This document shows, piece by piece, positions 8,620 to 17,164 of a stretch of 64,000 nucleotides of DNA. Under the pieces are notes generated by a model. The model had not been told where the DNA came from, did no database searches, and saw nothing but the letters and a program-made list of their open reading frames with translations. Both the position numbers and the translations under genes were made by a program. Position 1 is the stretch's first letter. Every line of letters begins with the position of its first letter. Source of the DNA: Aureimonas altamirensis (GTDB lineage: Bacteria > Pseudomonadota > Alphaproteobacteria > Rhizobiales > Rhizobiaceae); NCBI RefSeq assembly GCF_023702225.1, contig NZ_JAMQCO010000002.1, positions 186,001 to 250,000 on the forward strand. Reading direction: 5' to 3'.

Positions 8620-9612
8620 TCACAAAGCCGGAGAGGCGGTTTCCATGTCGAGAAGGCGCTTGAGCTCGTCGTCCAGCACCATCACCGTCAACGTCGCGCC
8701 AACCATTTCGAGGGAGGTGAAGTAGTTGCCGACAAAAGCCTTGTGAACGGACAGGCCACGCTCGGAAAGGCCCTTCTCGATCCGGTCGTAAAGGACATAG
8801 AGCTCGTTCACCGGCGTCGCGCCGAGGCCGGACACCAGCACCGCCACTTCACCGCCTGCACCGACCTCGTGCTCTGCCATGACGATGTCGAGCATCTCGT
8901 CGGCAACTTCGTCGGCGGTGCGCAATGCCTCTACCTTGGTTCCGGGTTCTCCGTGGTGGCCGATGCCGACCTCCATCGTGCCCGCCTCGATGCTGAAATT
9001 GGGATGGCCCACCGCCGGCAGGGTACATGGCCCCAGGCCGACACCGACGGAGCGGCACGCATCGACGGCCTTCCGGGCGGCCGCCTGCACCTCGGCGAGC
9101 CCGGCGCCCTCCGCCGCACGCGCACCGCCGATCTTCCACATGAAGATCTCGCCCGCAACGCCACGTCGCTTCTCACGCTCTACCGGTGGCGCCGACAGGA
9201 CATCGTCGTTGGCGACGACGGTGGCAACTTCGATACCGTCCTTGCCGACCATGCGCATCGCCATTTTGACGTTCATGTTGTCGCCGGCATAATTGCCATA
9301 CAGCACGGCGACCCCGGCACCCCCGTCCGCAGCCCGGATGGCATCCGCGAAACTCTTCGCGGTCGGTGAGGAGAAGAGTTCGCCGACGGCGACTGCGTCG
9401 ACCAGATTGCGCCCCGTATAGCCGATGAAGGCAGGCTCGTGGCCGGAGCCGCCGCCGGTCACGATGCCGACCCGTCCAGGCCGCGCCGCATCGACCGAAA
9501 GCACGACCCGCGGATTTTCCGGATGCAGGCGTACCAGGCGCCTGTGCGCCTTGACGAAGCCGGCCACCGTTTCGTCGACGAGATCGTCCGGGTTGTTGAT
9601 GAAACGTTGCAT
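8620..9612 (-). CDS. DhaK-type ketose kinase subunit
   Basis: 330 residues, complete DhaK fold. GGGSGHEP carries His58 and GIGHHGEPG carries the substrate-bonding His220. The substrate loop reads YAGDNMNV where the other two paralogs in the window read GDVMNF, with Asp111 kept. This change beside the substrate pocket hints at a ketose other than dihydroxyacetone, for example a tetrulose, but that is inference. First gene of the minus-strand kinase operon, divergent from the ABC transporter. A GGGAGAGG ribosome site precedes the ATG. Confidence 0.88.
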   Translation of the reverse strand: MQRFINNPDDLVDETVAGFVKAHRRLVRLHPENPRVVLSVDAARPGRVGIVTGGGSGHEPAFIGYTGRNLVDAVAVGELFSSPTAKSFADAIRAADGGAGVAVLYGNYAGDNMNVKMAMRMVGKDGIEVATVVANDDVLSAPPVEREKRRGVAGEIFMWKIGGARAAEGAGLAEVQAAARKAVDACRSVGVGLGPCTLPAVGHPNFSIEAGTMEVGIGHHGEPGTKVEALRTADEVADEMLDIVMAEHEVGAGGEVAVLVSGLGATPVNELYVLYDRIEKGLSERGLSVHKAFVGNYFTSLEMVGATLTVMVLDDELKRLLDMETASPAL

Positions 9613-9693
9613 GGATCTGACCTCTCCCTGCGCCGTCCCGACATGGCGGCGCCTCCCTCATCTATCGGCTCATAACGGATTTGGGCCCACCTG

Positions 9694-9723
9694 TCATTAT
9701 TCAATAATGATTGACATATGTCA
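9694..9723. promoter_or_regulatory. Two adjacent palindromes, candidate operator of the SorC-DhaK regulator
   Basis: TCATTATT-C-AATAATGA (9694-9710) is a perfect 17-base palindrome. It is followed almost directly by TGACATATGTCA (9712-9723), a perfect 12-base palindrome. Both lie between the divergent kinase operon and the ABC operon in otherwise GC-rich DNA. The second covers the -35 element of the rightward promoter, so a bound repressor there would block transcription. Confidence 0.55.
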
Positions 9724-9738
9724 CCGACAGCTTAGTGT
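9711..9738 (+). promoter_or_regulatory. Candidate sigma-70-like promoter of the ABC transporter operon
   Basis: A perfect -35 TTGACA (9711-9716) is followed after 16 bases by TAGTGT (9733-9738), a weak -10. The first permease starts at 9807, leaving a leader of about 60 bases with GGGAGG upstream of its ATG. Confidence 0.45.
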
Positions 9739-9806
9739 GGCCCTGCACGTCATGGAGGCGCCTGCAGCAACTCCGCTGCAGGTTCGACGGCAGGGAGGTT
9801 TGGGAG

Positions 9807-10790
9807 ATGGGCGAGCAGTTCGACCGCCAGTTCACATTTCTGGTTGCGGTCAACGCGCTCATCGTTGCGGGAGCGCTCCTGTCGGTCGGCCCTTCCTACA
9901 CAAGCCTGTTCAATTTCCAGTCGATGGGCGCGCAGGTGCCGGAGCTTGGGCTGCTGGCGCTCGGCGTAATGCTGGCGATGGTTTCCGGCAATGGCGGCAT
10001 CGATCTTTCCGGGATCGCGCTGGCCAATCTCTCCGGCATCGTGGCGGCGCTGCTGGCGCCATCCATCGCGTCACCGGACACGACGCCGCTCGCCTACACA
10101 TGGGTCTTCTTCGGCGTGGCTATAGCCACCGGTATCTTCGGCGGCATCGTCAACGGCACGCTGGTCGGCTATGCCGGGTTGACGCCCATCATCGCGACCC
10201 TGGGCACGCAACTCCTGTTCACCGGCATCGCCGTGGGACTTACGGGGGGCTCCGCGCAGACGCTGGGCTTCATCCTGCCCATGGACGATTTCGGCAACAT
10301 GCCCGTCTTCGGAGTGCCGCTGCCGTTTGCGCTTTTCATTGCGATCGCGGCCCTGCTGGCCATCGCCCTGCGGTTCAGCGCTTTCGGGAAACGTCTGTTC
10401 CTGATGGGCAGCAACCCGGTTGCGGCATTCTACGCAGGGATTGCGGTACGACGGATGTTGTTCGGCACCTATCTCCTGTCCAGTATTCTCGCTGCCGTCG
10501 CCGGTTTCGTGATCGCTGCCCGCACGTCCAGCGTAAAATGGGATTACGGCACGTCCTACGTGCTCGTCGCCATCCTGATCGTTGTAATGGCCGGCGTGCG
10601 CCCATCGGGCGGCTATGGACGCGTGGTCTGCGTGGTCCTGTCCGCCATTGCGCTGCAGATGCTGTCCAGCCTGTTCAACTTCATGGGTATCTCCAATTTT
10701 TTCCGCGACTGTGCATGGGGGCTGCTTCTGCTGCTGTTCCTCGCATCCGCGCGGATAGACCTGCGCCCCTTCATGCGCGTGCGGGCCTGA
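9807..10790 (+). CDS. Sugar ABC transporter permease (first, BPD_transp_2 family)
   Basis: 327 residues, about nine to ten membrane helices, family of RbsC/LsrC/RhaP permeases. Typical features are LGVMLAMVSGNGGIDLSGIALANLSG in the first third (the GGIDLS signature of this family) and FSAFGKRLFLMGSNPVAAFYAGI in the cytoplasmic coupling loop. The start at 9807 follows GGGAGG and TGGGAG. First gene of a four-gene transport operon with two different permeases, as in AI-2 and rhamnose systems. Confidence 0.88.
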   Translation: MGEQFDRQFTFLVAVNALIVAGALLSVGPSYTSLFNFQSMGAQVPELGLLALGVMLAMVSGNGGIDLSGIALANLSGIVAALLAPSIASPDTTPLAYTWVFFGVAIATGIFGGIVNGTLVGYAGLTPIIATLGTQLLFTGIAVGLTGGSAQTLGFILPMDDFGNMPVFGVPLPFALFIAIAALLAIALRFSAFGKRLFLMGSNPVAAFYAGIAVRRMLFGTYLLSSILAAVAGFVIAARTSSVKWDYGTSYVLVAILIVVMAGVRPSGGYGRVVCVVLSAIALQMLSSLFNFMGISNFFRDCAWGLLLLLFLASARIDLRPFMRVRA

Positions 10791-10857
10791 ACCGATTGCC
10801 CCGTGCGGCCCCTCCCGCGCGAGTGCTGACCATCGAGGGATTGTGGAGGAAACGGGA

Positions 10858-11850
10858 ATGCGCATCTTGACTGCCCTTCTGGGCACCGCCGCCTTGGGCA
10901 TGGCCCTGGCTTCGCCGGTTGCGGCACAGGAAAAGAACGTCGTCACGGTGGTGAAGGTGACCGGCGAGAACTGGTTCACCCGCATGGAAGAAGGCGTCAA
11001 GGCCTACGGCGACGAGCATGACGGCATCGCCACGCGCCAGGTGGGACCTGCCAAGGCGGACGCGGCGCAACAGGCCGCCATAATCCAGGACCTGATCGCG
11101 CAGGGTGTCGACGCCATAGCCATCGTGCCGATGGACCCGTCCTCCCTGGAGGGCGTCCTGCGGCGCGCGATGCAACGGGGCATCAAGGTTGTCACGCACG
11201 AGGCCGACAACCTGCAGAATACGCAAGTGGACCTCGAGGCGTTCGACAACGCCGAGTTCGGCGCCCATTTCAACGAACAGCTGGCGGAATGCATGGGCCA
11301 CGAGGGCAAGTGGACATCCTTCGTCGGCTCGCTTGGCAGCCTGACGCATGTGCAATGGGCGGACGGCGGCGCGAAGAATGCCGAGAAGTACGAGAACATG
11401 GAACTCGTCTCGGCCAAGAACGAGTCCTTCAACGACGCCAACCGCGCCTATGATCTTGCCCGCGAGATCCTGCGCGCGCATCCCGATATCAAGGGCTTCC
11501 AGGGGGGCTCCGCGATCGATGTCATCGGCATCGGACGCGCCGTCGAGGAAGCCGGCATCGCCGACAAGACGTGCGTCTACGGCCTGGGCCTGCCCAAGGA
11601 TACCGGCCCCTATCTCGAGACGGGCGCGGTCGACGGCATCGCCTTCTGGGACCCGAAGGATGCCGGCTATGTCATGAACATCCTGGCCGAAAAAGTCCTG
11701 AATGGCGAAGAGATAACCGACGGCATGGATCTCGGCGTTCCCGGCTACGACAAGGTCAGCGTCACGGACGGCCCGGGCGAAGGCGTGATCGTGCGCGGAC
11801 AGGCCTGGGTGGACGTCACCAAGGATAACTACAAGGACTATCCCTTCTGA
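10858..11850 (+). CDS. Periplasmic sugar-binding protein, LsrB/RhaS-like
   Basis: 330 residues with a clear signal peptide (MRILTALLGTAALGMALASPVAAQ) and then the periplasmic-binding-protein type I fold: VKVTGENWFTRMEEGVKAY, the hinge IVPMDPSSLEGVLRRA, and HEADN. The spacing and the HEAD motif resemble autoinducer-2/rhamnose-type receptors. The kinase neighbours suggest a short-chain ketose or polyol ligand. The ligand cannot be read from the sequence. Ribosome site GGAGGAAACGGGA before the ATG at 10858. Confidence 0.85.
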   Translation: MRILTALLGTAALGMALASPVAAQEKNVVTVVKVTGENWFTRMEEGVKAYGDEHDGIATRQVGPAKADAAQQAAIIQDLIAQGVDAIAIVPMDPSSLEGVLRRAMQRGIKVVTHEADNLQNTQVDLEAFDNAEFGAHFNEQLAECMGHEGKWTSFVGSLGSLTHVQWADGGAKNAEKYENMELVSAKNESFNDANRAYDLAREILRAHPDIKGFQGGSAIDVIGIGRAVEEAGIADKTCVYGLGLPKDTGPYLETGAVDGIAFWDPKDAGYVMNILAEKVLNGEEITDGMDLGVPGYDKVSVTDGPGEGVIVRGQAWVDVTKDNYKDYPF

Positions 11851-11852
11851 GA

Positions 11853-13496
11853 ATGACGGAAGGAACGAAGCCGCGGGGCAGGCTGTCGCCTGCCCCGCCG
11901 ACGGCGGATGACAGGAACACGGCGATGGCGCGCGACGGCAACCCCGAGATGAACGACGGCTCCGCGTTTCTGGAGGTCAGCAACCTCCACAAGCGTTACG
12001 GCGGCGTTCATGCGCTGCGCGGCGTCAGCTTTCGGATCGACCGTGGACAGACGTACCACCTTCTCGGCGAGAACGGCTGCGGCAAGTCTACCCTCATCCG
12101 GATTCTGTCGGGTGCACAACCTGCCACGGAAGGCAGCCTCGTCATCGACGGGATCAAACGCGATCGGTTGAACCCCATCGCCGCGCTGAAGGCCGGGATC
12201 GAGACGGTCTACCAAGATCTTTCCCTTCTGCCGAACATGTCGGTGGAAGAGAATGTCGCGCTGAATCAGCAACTTGTGGAAGGGGACGGACGTCTGTTCA
12301 GGGGTCTTTCCGGTCCAAGGCTCAGATCCACGGCCCGCGCCGCATTGGCCAGGGTGGACTTGCCCACCGACACCGCATTTCTGAAACGTCGCATAGAAGA
12401 CCTTCCAATCGCGACACGCCAGCTCGTCGCCATAGCCCGCGCCATCGCCGGCCGGGCCGGGCTGGTCATCATGGACGAGCCGACCACATCCTTGACGCGC
12501 CGGGAGGTAGAGAACCTGATCGCCGTCGTGCGACGCCTTCACGCGGACGGCGTCTCGGTGCTGTTCGTCACGCACAAGCTGGACGAGTGCAAGGCGATCG
12601 GTGGCCAGGCCATCGTGATGCGCGACGGCGCGATCGTCCGCCAATGCGACATTGCCGGAGCGTCCAAACGCGAATTGGCCGCCTTGATGACCGGCCGCGA
12701 TATCGACGAAGGGCGCTATCGGACCCGGCCGCGCATCGGTGATACGTTGCTGGAAACACACGCGCTCGGAAAGAAGGCCGCCTTCCGCGACGTCTCGCTT
12801 GCATTGGCCGAAGGGGAAATTCTCGGGATAACCGGCCTGCTCGATTCGGGGCGCAACGAGCTGGCGCGGGCCCTGGCCGGCGTCTCGCCCGCGGACACTG
12901 GCCAGATACGCATGGGCGGCAGCGCCATCACGCTGGCGACACCGTCGCAAGCCAATCGGGCGGGCATCGGATATGTGCCCGAGGACCGACTGACGGAAGG
13001 CCTGTTCCTTGAGAAGCCGATCGAGGAAAACCTCGTGATGGCTATTCTTCGCAAGCTCCGAAACGGGCTCGGCCTCATCGACAGACGGAAGAGCGCCGAA
13101 GTCGCGAACGGGCTGATGCGGGACCTGAAAGTCGCCGCGCCGGACATCAAGCGTCCGGTACAATCGCTTTCAGGTGGCAACCAGCAGCGGATCCTGATCG
13201 GCCGCTGGCTGGCTATCCAGCCGCGCCTTCTGATCCTCCATGGCCCGACCGTCGGAGTGGACGTCGGTTCCAAGGATACGATCTTCCGCATCATCCAGGC
13301 CCTCGCCGACGGCGGAATGGCCGTCATCATCATCAGCGACGACCTGCCGGAACTGCTTCAGAACTGCGATCGGATCGCGGTCATGCAGAAGGGGCATATC
13401 GTTTCCATCGACGCGGCGACGGACCTGGACGAGGCCGCGCTGTACGAACGGATGGGCGCTGCATTGCAGCTCGGCGCGAACCGCAACAGGGCCTGA
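11853..13496 (+). CDS. Sugar ABC transporter ATP-binding protein (two tandem domains)
   Basis: 547 residues, RbsA-like with two ABC domains. Domain 1 (about residues 38-260) has an intact Walker A GENGCGKST and Walker B LVIMDEPTTS. Domain 2 has the degenerate Walker A GLLDSGRNEL usual for this family, a normal signature LSGGNQQR, and an odd Walker B, LLILHGPTVGVD, in which the Asp-Glu pair is His-Gly. Only domain 1 therefore looks competent for hydrolysis. An extra, probably disordered tail of about 35 residues precedes domain 1. In-frame ATGs at 11925 and 11949 could be the real start. It follows the binding-protein gene by two bases. Confidence 0.88.
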   Translation: MTEGTKPRGRLSPAPPTADDRNTAMARDGNPEMNDGSAFLEVSNLHKRYGGVHALRGVSFRIDRGQTYHLLGENGCGKSTLIRILSGAQPATEGSLVIDGIKRDRLNPIAALKAGIETVYQDLSLLPNMSVEENVALNQQLVEGDGRLFRGLSGPRLRSTARAALARVDLPTDTAFLKRRIEDLPIATRQLVAIARAIAGRAGLVIMDEPTTSLTRREVENLIAVVRRLHADGVSVLFVTHKLDECKAIGGQAIVMRDGAIVRQCDIAGASKRELAALMTGRDIDEGRYRTRPRIGDTLLETHALGKKAAFRDVSLALAEGEILGITGLLDSGRNELARALAGVSPADTGQIRMGGSAITLATPSQANRAGIGYVPEDRLTEGLFLEKPIEENLVMAILRKLRNGLGLIDRRKSAEVANGLMRDLKVAAPDIKRPVQSLSGGNQQRILIGRWLAIQPRLLILHGPTVGVDVGSKDTIFRIIQALADGGMAVIIISDDLPELLQNCDRIAVMQKGHIVSIDAATDLDEAALYERMGAALQLGANRNRA

Positions 13497-13501
13497 CACG
13501 A

Positions 13502-14518
13502 ATGACCACGGATACGATACCAGCCGCCGCGCCGAGCCTTCCGAACCGCATTGTCGGAGTTTTCCGCCGCCATCCCGAAGCCTTCGCTGCCCTTCTGATC
13601 GTCGTCATCTGCATCGTCGTCGGTACGATCAACCCGGCCTTCTGGCAGCTCGCAAACCTGTTCGATATCCTGCGGGCATCGGTCGTGCGCGGGCTCTTCG
13701 CGCTCGGCGTCCTGATGGTGCTTGCGGCAGGTGGCCTGGACGTTTCGTTTTCGGCCATCGCGGCCTTCGTCATGTATGCGGTGACGAAAGCGGTCACGCT
13801 CTTCGCCCCGGATACCGGTATGCTCGTCATCTTCTGTGTCGCGGCACTGGGCGGCGCATTGCTCGGGGCGATCAACGGCGTCCTCGTCAATGCACTCAAG
13901 GCGCCTTCGCTGATCGTCACCATCGGCACGCAATACGCCTATCGCGGCTTCCTGCTGACATTCGTCGGCACTGCCCTGTTCATGAATATTCCAGCGGCGA
14001 TGGACAGGTTCGGACAGGCCAGCCTGATGACGCGCACCGCGGAGAACGGCTTCACCGTGCAATTGCCCGCATTCGTGCTGGTGCTTGCGGCAGCCGCACT
14101 CGCCACCTGGGCGATCCTGCGCTTCACGCTGATCGGGCGCGCCGTATATGCCCTCGGCGGCAGGCCCGACATAGCGGAACGGCTCGGCTACAAAGTGGCG
14201 ACCGTTCAGCTGTTCGTCTTCGCCTGGGCGGGAATGCTGGCGGGCATAGGCGGTATCATCCACGTGTCCAGCAATCGGCTGGCCAATCCGTTCGACCTTG
14301 CAGGCATCGAGCTTTCGGTCATCGCGGCCGTAATCCTTGGCGGCGCGCGGATAACCGGAGGCTCGGGCACGGTGCTCGGCACGCTCCTGGGCGTCGTGCT
14401 CATAACGCTGGTCAGCAACGTCCTGATCATGGTTGGCATCCCGAGCACCTGGCAAACGGCCATTCTCGGCCTGTTCATCGTATCAGCCGGCGTCTTCTTC
14501 GTGCTGCAGCGTCGATAG
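13502..14518 (+). CDS. Sugar ABC transporter permease (second)
   Basis: 338 residues, same family as the first permease but clearly divergent. It has a cytoplasmic N-terminus, about nine helices, LMVLAAGGLDVSFSAIAAFVMY (GGLDVS signature), and the coupling loop GRAVYALGGRPDIAERLGYK. It begins five bases after the ATPase stop. With the first permease it would form a heterodimeric channel. Its 3' end overlaps the converging dhaL gene by 36 bases. Confidence 0.87.
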   Translation: MTTDTIPAAAPSLPNRIVGVFRRHPEAFAALLIVVICIVVGTINPAFWQLANLFDILRASVVRGLFALGVLMVLAAGGLDVSFSAIAAFVMYAVTKAVTLFAPDTGMLVIFCVAALGGALLGAINGVLVNALKAPSLIVTIGTQYAYRGFLLTFVGTALFMNIPAAMDRFGQASLMTRTAENGFTVQLPAFVLVLAAAALATWAILRFTLIGRAVYALGGRPDIAERLGYKVATVQLFVFAWAGMLAGIGGIIHVSSNRLANPFDLAGIELSVIAAVILGGARITGGSGTVLGTLLGVVLITLVSNVLIMVGIPSTWQTAILGLFIVSAGVFFVLQRR

Positions 14519-15433
14519 GCTCGCACTCCATGCCGCAAGAATGACGGCGGCAGAGGCCGCCCCGGCGTCGACATGGCCGAGGCCGCGTTCGCCAAGCTTG
14601 GCCGAACGCCCCTTGCGCGCAACCAGATCGGCCGTGCGCCGCGCTCCCTGCGCCGCCGCCTCCGCCGCACCGGTCAGGCAGTCCGCCGTCGAGCCGCCGC
14701 GGCTTGCAACCGACGCCGCCGCTTCCGCCGCCGGCAGCCACGCATCCAGCATGGTCTTGTCGCCGGCAACGGCCCTGCCACGGCCGGCGATGCCTTCGGC
14801 CATCGCAGCGACCAGCCGCGCGACGGCGCCGGCATCGAGGTTGCGACGATCCCGCACCGCCTCCGCCGCCTTCAGGAAGGCGGTCGCATAGAGCGGCCCG
14901 GCCGAGGCGCCGACCGCTTCCAGGAAAGCCGAAGAGGCCACGCGAGATTGTGCCGTCACGGTCGCGCCCTCGGGCTGCGCATTCAGCGCCGCGACGATGG
15001 CCCGCCAGCCCATATCCATCGTGACGCCATGGTCGCCATCGCCGATCACGCCGTCCAGGGCCGAGAGCCTGTCTTTCTCATGCGCAATCGCTTCGGCCGC
15101 CGCCAGCATCATGGAGCGGAAGCCGGCGGGGGTGATGTCGCCGTCTTCCCGCAGCGCGGCGTCGTCCTGCACGTCGGCACGCCGGGCATGTTCATGCCGC
15201 CGGTGGGAAAGCCCTGCGGACGATGGGGCGGCGGGCGCGCCGTGGCTCCACGCCAGAGCGTGGCAGGGGTGATCCAGAAGAGCCTCGAGCTCGGCGTCGA
15301 GCTTCATCACCGTCACCGATGCGCCGCCCATCTCCAGCGAGGTGGCATATTCGCCCACGAAGCTGCGATGGATCACGACGCCGACTTCGTCCAGCCGCGC
15401 CTTGACCCGCCGGTGCAGGATATAAAGCTCCAT
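14483..15433 (-). CDS. 3' part of a split DhaK-DhaL fusion: DhaK tail plus DhaL domain
   Basis: 316 residues. The first about 65 residues (MELYILHRRVKARLDE onward, through the VGEYATSLEMGGASVTVMKLD segment) are the missing C-terminal end of a DhaK. A low-complexity His/Ala-rich linker follows (about residues 63-95), then a full DhaL domain with ALDGVIGDGDHGVTM, SAGPLYATAFLKA, VAGDKTMLDAW and GRSAKLGERGLGHVDAGA. It lies in the same frame as the gene just upstream and is separated from it only by one TAA codon. Its ATG follows that stop without a gap, so re-initiation could make a separate subunit. Without the stop the pair would be a single 589-residue ATP-dependent kinase. Confidence 0.85.
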   Translation of the reverse strand: MELYILHRRVKARLDEVGVVIHRSFVGEYATSLEMGGASVTVMKLDAELEALLDHPCHALAWSHGAPAAPSSAGLSHRRHEHARRADVQDDAALREDGDITPAGFRSMMLAAAEAIAHEKDRLSALDGVIGDGDHGVTMDMGWRAIVAALNAQPEGATVTAQSRVASSAFLEAVGASAGPLYATAFLKAAEAVRDRRNLDAGAVARLVAAMAEGIAGRGRAVAGDKTMLDAWLPAAEAAASVASRGGSTADCLTGAAEAAAQGARRTADLVARKGRSAKLGERGLGHVDAGAASAAVILAAWSASLSTLQHEEDAG

Positions 15434-15436
15434 TTA
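15431..15436 (-). other. TAA-ATG junction interrupting the DhaK-DhaL fusion
   Basis: Read on the minus strand, TAA (15436-15434) is followed immediately and in the same frame by ATG (15433-15431). A single base change in the first codon would restore one open frame from 16252 to 14483. Confidence 0.85.
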
Positions 15437-16252
15437 CGGGGTAGCTCCGAGCCCGTTGACCATCACCGCCACCCGTTCGCCTTCCGCAAGGGCGAGGTCG
15501 GCGAGGATCGGTTCCAGCAACCGGTCGGCAACGCTGTCGGCACTTTCCAGCGGGACGCGCGAGATGCCGGGCTCTCCATGCAGGCCCATCCCGATCTCCA
15601 TCTCGCCATCGCCGATCTCGAAGTTCGGCACCGCCGTCTGCGGCAGGGAGCACGGGGTCAGGGCGACGCCCATCGAGGCCGTATGGCGATTGGCATGGCG
15701 TGCCAGCCGTTCGACGCCGTCCAGGTCATGGCCGAGATCGGCCGCCGCACCGGCGATCTTGAAGACGAATCCGTCTCCGGCGATGCCGCGCCGTTCGTGC
15801 CTTCGCTCGGAAGGAGCCGAGGCGACATCGTCCGTCACCTGCACGCTGCGCGCCTCGATGCCGTCTCCCGCCAGCAACTCCGCGGCCATGTCGAAATTCA
15901 TCACGTCGCCGGTGTAATTGCCGTAGATGAAGAGCGCGCCTGCCCCGCCGTCCACGGCGCGGGCCGCCTCGGCCGCCTGTTCGGGAGAAGGAGACGCGAA
16001 GACGTTGCCGACGGCCGCTGCATCGGCCAGACCGCGCCCGACATAACCGAAGAAGGCCGGCTCGTGGCCGGAGCCACCCCCCACGACGACGGCGACCTTG
16101 CCGTCGCGCGGACCATCGACAGCGACGACGGCGCGCCGCGCACGCCCTTCCACCCTCAGCAGCGCCGGATGCGCACCCGCGACGCCGTCCAGCATCTGCG
16201 ATATGACATCATCCGGATTGTTGATGAGCTTCTTGGTACGCCGCTCCGCCAT
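15434..16252 (-). CDS. 5' part of a split DhaK-DhaL fusion: DhaK domain cut at an in-frame TAA
   Basis: 272 residues, homologous to the first four fifths of DhaK. It keeps GGGSGHEP (His63), GNYTGDVMNF (Asp116) and GMGLHGEPG (His225), so substrate bonding could occur. The frame stops at VNGLGATP, in the middle of a conserved segment that continues as GGTPTMELY and GATPVNELY in the two paralogs of this window. The following codon is TAA, then ATGGAGCTT (MEL). The alignment shows a nonsense codon replacing one residue, not a natural domain end. It may be a recent inactivating mutation, a sequencing error, or a split kept alive by re-initiation. Monocistronic, convergent with the transporter operon. 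Confidence 0.82.
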   Translation of the reverse strand: MAERRTKKLINNPDDVISQMLDGVAGAHPALLRVEGRARRAVVAVDGPRDGKVAVVVGGGSGHEPAFFGYVGRGLADAAAVGNVFASPSPEQAAEAARAVDGGAGALFIYGNYTGDVMNFDMAAELLAGDGIEARSVQVTDDVASAPSERRHERRGIAGDGFVFKIAGAAADLGHDLDGVERLARHANRHTASMGVALTPCSLPQTAVPNFEIGDGEMEIGMGLHGEPGISRVPLESADSVADRLLEPILADLALAEGERVAVMVNGLGATP

Positions 16253-16297
16253 CTCGCCGCCCTCCCGAATGCCTGGTTCACGTTCAGATTGTATGGT

Positions 16298-16828
16298 CTA
16301 ACCGAAGGCAGCCACAACGGTTTCGATGGGCAGGAACAGCGTCCGGCTGTCCTCGGGATACTCGACGAACTCCGCATAGCGCAGATAGAAGCGCTTCGCC
16401 GCCTTATCCTTCGCCTGGACCATCACCGCCCCGATTCCGATGCTTTGCGAGGCCAGCGCGATCCGCCGCAAAGCATCCGATAACAGGTCCGCGCCGAGGC
16501 CCCTGCCCGCGTGGTCGAGGCTGACGGCGAGCCGCCCGATGATCGAAACCGGAATCTGGTCGGGCGCGTTACGTCGCACCTTGCCGGGAGCCGCACCCCG
16601 CTCGACCGATCCCGCCGAGATGCAGAAATAGCCGACGACCCGATTTCCCGCGCACACGACATAGGTGCGCGAGAACCGGCTTTCGTTCTTCAAGGCCCGC
16701 TGGCGCAGCCAGTCGTTCAGCGCAGGCTCGCCGCAGTCGAATGCCGAAAGATCATGCTCTACTGTCAGAGGAACGGGGGCCGAAAGTCGCAATTCAGGCT
16801 GGTCAGGCGTGTCGTCTACCTCTGCCAT
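16298..16828 (-). CDS. GNAT-family acetyltransferase toxin (TacT-like)
   Basis: 176 residues, one GNAT fold. The opening (LTVEHDLSAFDCGEPALNDWLRQRALKNE) is typical of TacT/AtaT-type toxins, which acetylate charged tRNAs. RLAVSLDHAGRGLGADLLSDALRR is the acetyl-CoA loop (a variant of R-x-x-G-x-G), and AKRFYLRYAEFVE is the last conserved block with the catalytic-type Tyr. It overlaps the antitoxin gene by 13 bases and is translated after it. The function follows from family and pairing and was not tested. Confidence 0.85.
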   Translation of the reverse strand: MAEVDDTPDQPELRLSAPVPLTVEHDLSAFDCGEPALNDWLRQRALKNESRFSRTYVVCAGNRVVGYFCISAGSVERGAAPGKVRRNAPDQIPVSIIGRLAVSLDHAGRGLGADLLSDALRRIALASQSIGIGAVMVQAKDKAAKRFYLRYAEFVEYPEDSRTLFLPIETVVAAFG

Positions 16829-17157
16829 GCCGGGGTCCGGCGCAGCAGGGCCTTGAGCTTCGGTCCCGGCGCGGGCGGGTTGTCGATCGCCTGCATGAAG
16901 GCGTCGTAGCGTTCGGGATCAAGGGTGAACAGGCGCTGGTCGAGCAGCACATCCACCGCTTGCCGCCGTGCGCTTTCCACCATGAACTCCGTGCGCGTCT
17001 TGCCGAGCACCGCCGCAGCATCGTCGATGAGCTGGCGGGTGGTGGACTCTATCCGCAGGTTGATGCTGCCCTTGGCGTCCGCCTTAGAGGCGCGCGCCGC
17101 GACGGCAGCGTTCTTGGAACGAGAAGATTCGGAAGGGGCGAGACGTGTTTTTGCCAT
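16816..17157 (-). CDS. DUF1778 ribbon-helix-helix antitoxin (TacA-like)
   Basis: 113 residues. An Arg/Lys/Ala-rich N-terminal stretch is followed by the DUF1778 core GSINLRIESTTRQLIDDAAAVLGKTRTEFMVESARR, a DNA-binding ribbon-helix-helix. The C-terminal part (LFTLDPERYDAFMQAIDNPP) is the segment that usually caps the GNAT toxin. The start at 17157 is chosen because a promoter lies just upstream and earlier ATGs lie within or before that promoter. It neutralises the overlapping GNAT toxin and probably represses the pair. Confidence 0.85.
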   Translation of the reverse strand: MAKTRLAPSESSRSKNAAVAARASKADAKGSINLRIESTTRQLIDDAAAVLGKTRTEFMVESARRQAVDVLLDQRLFTLDPERYDAFMQAIDNPPAPGPKLKALLRRTPAWQR

Positions 17158-17164
17158 GACCGAA

